Shown piece after piece: positions 34,801 through 47,100 of a DNA stretch of 64,000 nt. The position numbers were made by a program, and so were the translations under genes. Positions within the stretch are counted from its first letter, which is position 1. Every line of letters starts with the position of its first letter. A model generated the notes under the pieces. That model did no database searches and had not been told where the DNA came from. It saw only the letters and a program-made list of their open reading frames with translations. Origin of the DNA: Rachycentron canadum. Its lineage: Eukaryota > Chordata > Actinopteri > Carangiformes > Rachycentridae. The DNA lies in contig CM076661.1 in assembly GCA_038496675.1 (NCBI GenBank), positions 13,057,226 to 13,121,225 of the forward strand, in the 5' to 3' direction.

Positions 34801-37800
34801 GTGTCTCAGCATGAGACTCCGAACCATCTTCTCCTGATGAGAGACAAGAGGAGGAAAGGAAATGTATTTTAGCATCTCTTCACACGGGTCTGTCTCTGCA
34901 TTGCCTGTTCAAACTTTAGTAAGACTCACAAATATATAGATTATGATGGAGCCTACAGACTCCCTGGCTGGGGTCCAGTCCATTAGCATTTATTGATCAA
35001 TCAACCTTTGAAATCACTGCCACAATTTGCATTTCTGCAATGCATGAGGCAAAGCTGTTTAAAATGTAATGAGTTAGCATCATAGCTGTGCATGTCATAA
35101 ATAGCTTTATTGCCTCATGATGCAGTAAATGCTGTTGTAGTCAGATGTTTACAGAGTAATCTAGCATATGGCATTCCACAAGAAAGTCACGTCAACCTTG
35201 GCAGTCTCTGTTTTGACAGTTGCCACATTCAAGATGGATGGATGGATGCACAGACAGACTGACAGACAGACAGACAGGAGACCCAGCCCAGTGCTGGGTT
35301 ACTGCAGGATTGCATGGTTTCTGGACCTTAACTGTAGGATATCTGAAGTGCTCTGTGTGTGTGAGCATTTCCGGAGAGAGCTGGGATCCGTTCTTTACCT
35401 TTCAACAGTGTGATCATTTTACACTAGGGCAGGAATAAACAATGACATGTGCTGGGTGTTTGCTGCCTGCGCTCTCTTTGCTAGCTCAGCACGTAAAGCT
35501 CTGCCATTTCAACCGTGGCTACAAATACTAGAGCCCTGCAAGCACTGGAATTTCAGCAGGAAGTCAGACAATAGTAGCATAAGTGACTTGATATGTACTT
35601 GTGTACTTGATATGTCCAATGAAAGTGAATTGTACCCATAAGTAAATAATAATTTTCTTTCATCCAAAAGACCTGTAACACAGTGTGAGGAGCACCAGCA
35701 CTCTGATCAAGTAACCAATGTGCAGTAACAATACAGCACTTTCAGTCCTGTGAGTAAAGTGTTTGCAACATCTAATCCCGTTCATTGGACATGAAGAGAA
35801 AATGTCACCATCAAGTGTCTGGAGATGGCACCCAGTAAGGCTATTAGAGTTGCAGTGCAGTGGAGGAAGAAGTAGTCAGAGTTTTTAAAACCACAATGTA
35901 AAAATGCTCCATTACATGAAAAATCATGCATTTGAAATCTTATGTAAATAAAATAAGTAGAAGTCCAAAGTACTATCGAGTAATTTACTTTAAGTATCAA
36001 AAGTAAAAGTGCTCATTCTGCAGAAACCTGGTAGCTGTGACTAATGTATGGCCATATTTTACATTGTTAGTATGTTTATAATGATGCATCAATATCTAAT
36101 TGGCATTGGCCAGTCTTGGAAAAATTCAAAAGATAAATCTCAGGTGTTGTCAAAAACACAAGCTTCTGTGACATAGATTTCTATTTATATTTAGGATTTT
36201 TCTTTCATATTTGCAATTTTGTTAAATACTGCATACTCTTATCTTTTGGGGCCTCAAATCCAAATACAAAGCAATGTGTTTTATACACTCATATGTTTTT
36301 ATGTAAAATCTTAATCTGAAAATGATCCAGTAAGTATGGCTTTCAAATAAATATAATGAAAATGTAGTGGAGTAAAAAGTGCTGTATTTTGCTGTTAAGT
36401 GTATTGTAGTTAAAAGCATAAAATGAAAATACTAAAGTTACATATAGGTTTCTTAAAACTGCACTTAAACAGAGTATAGTGCAATACTGTCTTGAGTCTG
36501 CACTGTCCACACTGCAGAGCTGATATTTCTAACTCTAATTTCATATTATACTCTAAGTAGCATTGAAAACTTTACTGATGATGACATCAGAAGATCATCA
36601 AGTAATGTACACCTTCACCTCAAAAATGTGAAAAACCTCAGATAAAATGTTTCACCTTACAGTTTGTCCCTGTTGGGAGCAGAGCTACAGTTTGCAGTGA
36701 AAGGAAAATGTTCAACACTGAGACAGATTTGTTTCTACAGGCTCATCAAGGGATTTGGTCTAATTACTTTCTGTCACAGCAAGGATTCTTAATCAACCTA
36801 ATGATCTTGGTGGTTTCTATGTGCAGAACCTGAGATCTGATATTACTGCAAGAGAGAAGCTGCTCTTTTATTCTTTTTGTCTTTACGTCTGCTTTTTCTT
36901 CATCTACCGAGCAAGATGGTTTGTGTTTCACAGCACTGACAAAAACTAAAGCCTTTAGTGTTGGAAACTGGTTCTTCTGTGCTGAAGTAAAAGCCACTAC
37001 AGGCTGATCTGGTGCCAAGACGCAGGAATATTATAACTGTACTATTTCCCTGCCTCAAGAAAGCAGCTCTTGAGGCCAAAACTGTATTCTTATAACAACC
37101 AGTTATTGCTGACTAATAATGCTGCTAAAGCAGTGGCAAAGGGGAACCCAGGGATGTTTCTTTTACCTAAAATGATCCGTTTTGGTAAGTAATATTCAGA
37201 TTCCAAAGTATTAAGTAGTTAAAATGTGATAACATCATGTTCAAGTATGAATAAATGTCTAAAATTTGAATGATAGACTGTCTACAAATACCATCTAGTT
37301 AGACTTAGTTATACTGAATATTGTATGTACCTAAATTTGAAAGACAAGCTGCTTTCCACCTCAGTCAAGGGGCAATCCACAACCATGATACTGGTCTAAT
37401 AAATCAAATATTAAAGCTGTGATACTAACAAATGCATTCCAAATGCATTTCAATTTCAATAGCAGGTTAGTGTTTTTCAAAGTATTATACCATTTCATTT
37501 ACAAAAATTACAATGCAGCAAAGTATCATTCACTGCTGGCACCCATTGACAGTGCTTATCCTCTCTGTGTGACGCAGTATGCTGCTTGAACCTCACATTT
37601 CAATCCATTCTGTGTTTTATTCTCATCACTGACGCTGCATGCCAGTGACATTGATGGATGGAGCCCAGCTGAATCCAATCTGAAGCTCACAGTCACGTCC
37701 GCAACGCTAGGCAGGCTTAATACAGGTCAAACAGCATGAAGCCTTTACCATAATCAGGTCAGACAGCGCGGAATGGTTTTGATGATACTGATGAAAGGCT

Positions 37801-38585
37801 GATTTGTAGTATCTCTCTCTCTAATCACTGTTACAGAAGTAAAAGGAGGGAGGGTGATGTGGGAGTGAGATGAAGTAGAGGCATTTAGTGGTGAGGAACA
37901 AACAGATGTAAAAGAAGCTGAGTTGGGCCTGTTTGTTTTCTTTTTTTAACATCAGTGCTGAGCCACACAGGGCAGCAAGAAACCAACCATATGCTCCCAC
38001 TACAACTACACTTCCTGTCAATACAGTTAGCTCCTCCGCTCTGCCAGCAGGAATCTGAAATGATACTAGTGTGTTTTTGTACTGTCCTGAGGAAAAAATT
38101 GTCAGAAGGTCTTGGTGAAAAATAGTACAATTCAACAGCTGGTCTTTGGTTATTTTTGATATAATATTCATGCAACACACCAGAGATTTAAGCAGCAAAA
38201 ACCCACATTACAGGAGTATATCTTGGGAATATCTGTACACATCATGACACATTGAGACAAATGCCTTAGTGCCTGGCACATCGAAACAATGTTGTCAGTT
38301 GTAAATGCTGGCCATAAAAGTAAAGTACTTCATAGTTTTAAGTAGCCTTTTTGAGCTAATGCTATCAATAACTCAGCTCATGCCAACATGCATGCACACA
38401 AAAGTACACACAGTTTAGTATAAATGTCGTACTGGGCCTTTCTGGTTCTTTCAGTTTACCTTCAGAGATGGGGCAGGTCAGGACCTGAGTGCTGTAGGAG
38501 CTGAGAGGAGCCACTCGGGCTGAGTGCTTCTTCATCCTCCACTGGGGGCACAACACACTGTCCTTCCTGGGATGTGCGTGTGTAT

Positions 38586-38621
<36 letters not shown>

Positions 38622-41080
38622 CACGCTCAGCAGCACCTCCTGCTAGCTCTGTGCATCCTCAGACTCTTCACTCCTCCGCTTCTTCTTCACGCTCTTGATT
38701 GCCCCCCTCCTCCCAGATCTCTGTCAACTCTTCTGTCTTCTTCCAGTACTCCAGTCTTGACTCTCCGTTCCTCTCCAGCCCAGGGCTCTAACTGTCACTG
38801 GTGCTCTCTCTGTCTCCCTCTCTCTCTGTCTGTCTGGATAGTGACACAGCTCAGTGGAGAAAGCTCAGTGAAAGTGCAGTGAAGGGGAGACACACTGTCA
38901 TGCCGTGATCCAGCGCTGCCACTGTCTCCAAGGGAGACTGAGCTTCAAGTGTGTGTGGCATGGCGCAATCACTCCCCTCATCTCTCTCTATCCTCCTCCT
39001 CTTTTCTGTATGTCTCACTAGCTTTACCCCACCTCTTCTTTTGCTCCACAAATCAGCAGCTTTGTTTGGAGGGTAACCAAGCAGCCCAAGCTAATTATGC
39101 TGCATTAGCTGCTGCCCCCTCCTTTCCTCCGTCCTCTCCCCTCCCCTTTCTACCTGACCAGGCTCTCCTCACTCCTTTCCTCCTTGTCTCTGTCTATCCA
39201 CTCTTGTCCTCTGTCTTCCAATGACTCTTTCTCTCCTCTTGGCACATCTCCTGCTCTTCACAACTCCTTGAGAGTCGGATTATTAGGAGAGCTCTCTACT
39301 GTTGGCTTCACCACTGCAATATTAATCAATTTAGCTCTGAAAAAGACAAAAACTGCGCCCACACTACACACAAATACATGACGACCTCATAGGTATTAAT
39401 TCTGTCACAGACTGAGGTAATTTTAGTGTTTCTTAGTATTTAGAAGAAGGATGAGGAGCCCTCTCTTCCCACACAATCCTCAAACCACTACTGCATGTCT
39501 GCACACCTCCACTATAATATGCTATGCAGATGATGTCATACTGCACAAAGATTGTATGTAGGAGATCCAAGTTTTGAGGTAAGGAAATGTGGTAAAGTAC
39601 TACAAGTATAGCAACAACATTTACTTTAAACCATCAATTAGTCCCATGGATCTTAACCATCCCTAGCTATCTCTTACTGACCCTATACTCTACTCAGCCA
39701 CATCTATCTGATTGCAGAAAGTAAGAAGGCTGTATAATGTTTAAACTGGGCAACTGTAGTTAAACCTAGCAGAACCAGAACAACATTGAAGTACTGCCCA
39801 CTATGCCAGCAATTTGACACATAAATGTTAATAGAGTTAGATTTGGCAGAGAAGATTCAGCTTTTTGAAAAAGTTTTCAAAGCATCAGAGCAGTACAAGA
39901 CTAAAAATACATGGATTTTATGGATATAACTTGTTTTTCAATCCCACAGATGCTCAGGAATTCAAAGGTCATGTCAAAACCTTGATCACCTTCTCATGCA
40001 CCTCAATCCATTCCTCAACAACTTTTGCAGTGCAGCATGGTACATTATCCTGCTGAAAGAGGCTACTGCCATTAAGGTACTTGTCTGCAACAAATTAACA
40101 TCCACACGAATGCCAGGATCCAAGGTTTCCTAGCAGAGCATTGCCCAGAGCACCTCCACCACCAGTGCTCTTAAACAGGTAAACAGCTTACACCGGCCAC
40201 CCATGTGATATAAAGGAAAGTGTGATTCATCAGACCAGATCAATGAGGTTTCTTCCATTGCTCCATTGTCCAGTTTTCCGCTGCTCACATACTCACTTTA
40301 ATTGTTTAGCAGACTTGAATCTCTCTCGAGTCTCTCTTATTATTGCTGTCATAATAAACTGAGAGTAAAAATAATAATATATAACAGTCAAAAATTAACT
40401 TTGCATTTTTACATTAAATATTTTCAGTGATCCTGCTATTTTGATAAAAGATTTATTTTTTCATTGTTGCTGCACAGTCATGAGAAACCCTCCCCTCAGC
40501 AGTCAATGTGGACCTCAGGAGTGTCAGTCTGGGCTATGTGAGTCAACCTCTGGTCTGTGGTCAGGAGTTTTCCATCTCAAGGAAAGCCCTCACACCATTG
40601 TATCTCTGGCTGTGGTTTATCTACCCAAAGATTTAATGGCGCTAAATGTTGCTTGGGCCTTTACATCAATGACATATCAGTGTCTAGTGTATGCGGTCAG
40701 ACACATGAGGCCTGGCAGCCTGTAATACAATCTTAATATAACCTATGCTATGCAGTGTTCAACCTCTCACCAGTAAAATCAATATTAGCCAAGTCAGGAA
40801 CAGTTGCACTATATATGACCTGAGAAAGGGAAAGAGAAAGCACTCAAAATAAACATACAATACAGTAAGTGCAATGGCACTTTGTTTAAGTTTAGTTAAC
40901 AATCTAAATTTGTTATATTGTGTACTCATGTTTGCATAAGGATCTCTGTCATTATATCAGCATCACACTGAGCCCCTCCCTTCTTGCACGTCTCCACTTT
41001 CCAGTGCTCTTCAGCCAAAGATCTGGCACTTCTATAGAAAGAATCGCACATCAGAGTATTTGTCTGTGCATTTTTGAGTC

Positions 41081-41121
<41 letters not shown>

Positions 41122-44100
41122 GAGAGAGAGTGAGCAGAAAACTGCATAGCTCCGGTTTGTTACAATGGAAAAGTACAGGGCCATGTTTCAGTAACACCAT
41201 GATAATTTATTTGTTTGAATACAGAATTCAACATTGGCGTGACACCTTCAAATGTTTGTGTGTGAAGTGTGTGGAGGCGAGCATTGCTGAGAATAATGTT
41301 TGCTCAGGTTTAAGCAGGGGATGAGCTAGGGGGTATGGACCCCCTGAGGCAAGGAGGGTTAAACTTAAAAATAGCCCTGCTGATGAGTGGAGCCAACAGC
41401 TAGACAGGGAGGGGACAGAGAAACAGTCCAGTCAGCAGAGCCCAGGATGCTAATCACTATCAGATTAAGAGAAATACCTGGAGCATGGGTGCTACAGGAG
41501 GCCACAGTTCAATATAAAATATTAGACCAGGGACTCACAATTTTCAAAAGATTATTTCTATCTTTATCCTGTCTTTGTACTGTTATAGGTATCTATCTTT
41601 AGCTTTAAAACAACAGTTCAATTCCAGGAGTCACTTTCATGTTTTTTTTTTACTTTCTTTCACATCCATACCTGAAAAGAGGTGGAGAGTATTTAGCACT
41701 CATTTTCAATAACTTTGTCTGTCCTTTAACCACAGTCCAACAGCATAAAAAAAAAAATCTGTGCACATCACCACTATATATTTCAAAAGCACCATTTAGT
41801 ACAGCTGCAAAATAATGATAAAATAACAGCTCTCTATCACAGTTTGAATAAAACCCAAACATCATGACATTGTATAACCTGGCTGGATGTACCTAATAAA
41901 CTGGAAACTGAGTGTATATAACACAATGGTGCTGTTGCATCACAGATCAAAGCACCAAATGGTACAGCATCCTCGCTCTTTACCTCCATAGCAACAGCTG
42001 GTCTCCTGTGCACACTGATGCTCTAAACCCATTCATGCTCCTTTGTCATTTAGATTAACACATGCTCCTCAGTGTATGGTACACAGCTCTTTGTCTTTAC
42101 CACGTCACAGGAGCAAAGAAGAGGGTTGAAGGATCCTGTTTGTCACAGAAAAAGCGACAGGACATCCTCTGAATGAAGTTCTGGCTGTTTGATGTGTTTC
42201 CATTCACTGGGCCCCTTCAACTCATCAACTCAACTCAAGGTAGTTTGTACATTGGAAAATGAGGACACCTAGTGGTGAATAGACAGAGTTCTGGTTCTGC
42301 TCCAGGTTTCTGCCTCTTGAAATGAAGTTTTTCCAAGTGCTCCCTCATGGTGGGATTTGATGGGTCCATTTCAATAATTCTATAAAGAGTTTGGTCTACA
42401 CTTGCTCTATATGTAAAGTGCCTTGAGGTAACTTTGTTATGGTTTGGCACTATATAAATAAAAGTTGGTTTGATTTGATTTGATGAGGAGAGATGGTTCT
42501 CAATAATATCTCTTATTATGTGCATAGTTTCAGTTTGAAGAGAAGACATTTTGATTCTGCCGCTGAAAATCTTACAGCCACCAGTGCCAGTGATTGGAAT
42601 TTTATTTTGTTTTGTGGTTTTAAAGCACTGATAACATATACTTGTGAAAATCAACATGTCTCAGAAACGATTTTAGATAATTCAGACATCGCTGCAGTCA
42701 TTGTCATATGACCTGTTTCTCTTGTAGAAAGTAGCTCTGATGAAAACTATTCATAGTGAGGTCTGTAGGTTATCCCCAGTGACGGAGACATTATTGGAAA
42801 GAACAAGACTGAGTCAGCCTGGATTGCTTTCTTTTTCAGAACCTCAGACAGACTCTCACCACTGGTCATATGTTGTAATGTGTAAGTACCGAGTCACCTA
42901 CAAGTTATCTTTATCTACATACTTAATTATTTGCCCAGTGCTCCTTACTATCTGACATCACCTGTGTCAGTTTATGGCAGTTTGATCAAAGACAACTTCA
43001 TTTCTCCTTGATTCCTATTAGATTTGAATGCAGGGCTCCTCTGTTAGTTAGTCATTATAAGTCATATAACGACTAATGCAAGACCTTTCTTTAGTGATAC
43101 TGTACTTTACAGCTTCAAAATTGCCAATAAATTTGCAATTAACAATTCAGTTCAGTCAGTTGATTTTGAGTTCATCAAACAACAGTTTTGAGTTCAATTT
43201 TTAGTACCACAAATTGAATTTACATGACACTTTACCTTTCCCCTGCATGTATATCTGATATTATGCATTTTTTAAATTGTAGAATGATGTCTGAATAAGA
43301 TCAATAAGAGCATTTTTCATTTCATTCAGTGTCTTGTCATGCAATATGCAATAAAGTGATGCTACTTCTGTCTGTGAACCAGTGCTGACATGAAAAAAAA
43401 ATTGAATTAAAATGTATTAGACTCTAGACACTATAATAAATTACACATTTAGTAATTAGACTAAGTAGTAAGTACGGATGTTTATCAGTATCTGGCATTT
43501 CCCTGGAAATATGGAAGTCATTTTATTGATGTTGTTAGATTAACATACCACAAGAGGGCAGTGTGAGGCTGCTGACAAGACTTGCTTTACTTAGCACATT
43601 ACACATGTTGTGCTCTTATATTATGTAATATTACTTTTGGATAACAGAAAGTCTCAAACATGAGGCAAATTGCTGCAGCCTGCTAACATGTAGCTCTGCA
43701 ATCTGTGACCGACAGCACTGTGACATGAAAATGGCAGTTCTGTAACTCCTGTGGCGAAATATTGCACCAATTATTTGCAAGATGATTCTGCTCAATCCCA
43801 GGAGCTTGTGAGAGTAACAGCACTCTGGGAGTCATTCAGGCGAAGCTCATATCCCATTTGATGGCGGATTGGTTATAAATAGCACAGAGTGAACAGGCAT
43901 GGGAACGGGACAGTCCAAAATAAGTGCACGCTCACACAGAATCTTTGACCTTGAGGATTAGAAAGTGAAGATTCACCTGCTGTTAACAGCTACTACAAAT
44001 GGTTCTCAAAACTGTAAAGTGCATTACCAGTCAGTACAAGCATGAATGGATTCAACAGCATGTCTATCTTCCATGTTGTATCACTCTACACTTTTTTTGC

Positions 44101-47100
44101 TGACTGAAGTGGACATAAAACACACTGCTTTATGACCGATGGTCGCCTTTCATAATTTTCCTGAGTGCCTGGGTGAGCTCTTGCTGTGATGCCAGTGGTG
44201 AACAACAAAGACACAGTGCTGAGCGGGAACCCCACTACAAGTAGCCTACCTGTCATTTCCTGTCATGCACCGTAACTACTTATCCAGCAAGGAGCGTGCC
44301 AGCACGACACTCTAAATTAGCTATTCAAAACACAGAAAATTATTGTAATGGTTTTCCAGAAGATGCTGAGGAAGGCTTTACTGCACACACCATTGTTGTC
44401 CACTTTATCAGCAGCCAAACAGGTTGCCATTACAATACACTGTTTTTCTTTCTGATTTAAAGTAAATTTAATTTAAATATTGTTGTGCACATCTTTGTAA
44501 TTGTGCTATTATCTATGTGGCAATTACCCTCTTGTCTTGTCTGTGCACATACACCATTATATCATAACTCTACAGTATGTCTCACATCTTTTACCCTGTC
44601 ACCAAATGTAGTCCACAATCCCCCTCAGAGGCATCTTCTTATTGAACGCAGATGGCAAGAGGCAGTAATAACAAACTGGCAACAGGATCTTACTAAATAT
44701 ATCATTACCCCATAGGCTTGGCAGGATGAGCCTACTGTTCTATTTGCGTGTTACTTTGTTTTTGTCACCCCTTTATGGAAAATGATACTCACCAGCTTGA
44801 GGTACACGTGATTCTCAGCTCAAAGTTTACAAGAGTGTAAACAAAACAAAGTAAGTAAATGTTATTCTTTCAAGCAGCAAGGAGCCATTGAGAGTGTGAC
44901 TTCTCACATGTATTTCTAAGAATTAGCAAACACGTTTAAGAGGAACGCTGGCCTGTGCACTTCAAGCTGACAGCCTCAGCAACAGCATGTTTATAATAGC
45001 TGGAATACCTTCTGTTGACTCTGGCAGAAAAACCACTCTGTGGGTAGATGGAAAAACACGGGGTACAGATGATATATTTTATCAGAGAAATGGGAAATGT
45101 CTCTCAAGTCAAATAACATCCCTGCTGGCAGATATACTAGCTTTTATGGGCTTGGTATGGGTGCTATTACAATCCACACCTGCTCCTTAGAACTGAAATA
45201 ACATCACAAACAATGCTGCATCTGTCATTTTAATCATTGCATCAACATGAGACAGATAGAGTCCTGTATATTGAGAAAATAGGCTGCGATTAATGATTAT
45301 TTCTTATTATAGATTAGTCAGCCAGCTGCTTTCTAAATTAACAGATCAATTGTTTGGTCTACGAATTGCCAGATGTTGAAAAATGCTTATATGACAACAG
45401 CAAACAGTCCAGAAAAAAAAATCCACGACTCAAACGTACTCTGTTTTCTGTGGTATTTGACAAAGAAAAGCAGAAAATCCTCACCTATGAGAAGTTGGCA
45501 CATGTAGATCTTGGGCACTTCTATCCTATCTGCCTATTTTAATGGTATATGTTGATGTTTACATACTGTATTTTGGCATCCAAGTGTTAATAAAATAAGA
45601 AAAACAAATGAAGCAATGTGATTTTTTCCAAACTTTAGACGGGAATGGTGTGTTTTCATCTGGCTTCAATATTTCACCAAGTAGTAAAGGTGTTAATCTA
45701 AAACAGCATTAGAGTGTTTAATTGGCCTAATTTTCACTGTCAGTGTTTTGCCTTGGTTACATGTAATAGCTGCTGCGTCAGAGGTTGCTGAATCTGTTTC
45801 CATTTAAAGTTTTGGACGGCCCTTGGTAATCAGGTATTCATTCAATAGATTCATCTGGACAAGTGGATATATTCTCAAATGAAAGGTGGTTGCATTCATG
45901 GTTAATCTACTGCAATTGTCAGTCCTAATAAACAGAAGGCAGTTAACGAGAGACAGACTCGTTTCCTTTTCCTCAATCTTAAAAACCCACTAAGGTGCTC
46001 TCAGCTCATCTAACAGAGCCTCAGCTGGAACTGTTCCTGATTGAATGAGGCCTTATCGCCATACTCACTCATTTCCACTGAGATTTAGAAAAGGTCTGTC
46101 AGAGTAATGTGTTATGTCACAATGTCATAACATTAAGAGAACAGCACTCTTTTCTTCATGTATTTCTAAGTTATGAATTTGTAGTTGGGCTTTTATGTAA
46201 TAGCCAGAGGGAGATGTTAGGGAGCGTGCGTGAGAAGTCAGATTCATGTGGGGTGATGTGTATGTGATGTGCATCTGAAACTCAAGATGGTCACATATCG
46301 ATGACAGTTTACATTGGTGGGGATCAGTTCATGAAAAGAGCTGGATCCTCCCCACTTTTGATGAAACTATTTAATGTATTGTCCAATTATGTTTCATTTT
46401 TATTTTAATTATTTTAAATCTATCTATCTATCTATCTATGGTGAGAGTCTTTGGCTACCCTGCTGCTATAAACCGTGTAAAATCCTGCTCTGCACACCTT
46501 GCTTCACAATATATGAATATAATAATAAAGCTGTGCGCAAAGCAGTGCAATGGCTGCTCTTTTCTACAGTTATAATCCCACCGGCACTGGCCACACTGTA
46601 AAAAACTGGAGGGCAAGATTTTAAAGATTACGCCTGTACAAAGTGCATCATCAGCTCTCTCCACCAATCCCGGCCATTGTCTTTGTGTCAGCACAATTCA
46701 GTGTATTGCTCTACCAATCAAAACCATCTTGACAAATGAAAATTACAGAGAAGCTTAAGGTACTGAAGCACTGCCATATCTCAAAAATCTCAGGAAATAG
46801 CTGGCAGTGTTCCCATACATCAAGGGAGGAGCTTCTCTATATGTCGTCTGGGAAATGGATTGTTTTCATTAAAATCATTTGGAATTCATTTTGCGGCTGC
46901 CATGTAAATTACTGTTTGCAGACTTTTTTGATCTGGACCAAATTAGGCCACAGTTTAAATAATTAACTCTGAAATTGAATTTGAAATGGCAGCATAATTT
47001 GTGCATGACACTGCCGTGTAATTGCATTGTTTGATAGTGTTGGATTTGTTTTAATATTCCCTCTCTCTCCTTGTGTGTGTGTGTGCGTGTGTGTGTCTCA

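Larger units (their letters stand above)
34834..38459 (-). other. slc35f4: slc35f4 intron 2
   Basis: A 3.6-kb intron with donor GTAAAC and acceptor ATCAG. It holds a GGAT and GACA tandem near 35,233-35,278 and a long interspersed repeat at about 35,850-36,445. Elsewhere it is AT-rich with nothing else recognised. Confidence 0.75.

Noticed and set aside
40926..41324. Open frames with Arg-Glu repeats over the GA microsatellite
   Set aside because: They are driven by the GA repeat inside slc35f4 intron 1.
46421..46439. CRISPR-like or other array
   Set aside because: It is a simple tetranucleotide repeat in a vertebrate intron; no spaced direct repeats exist anywhere in the window.
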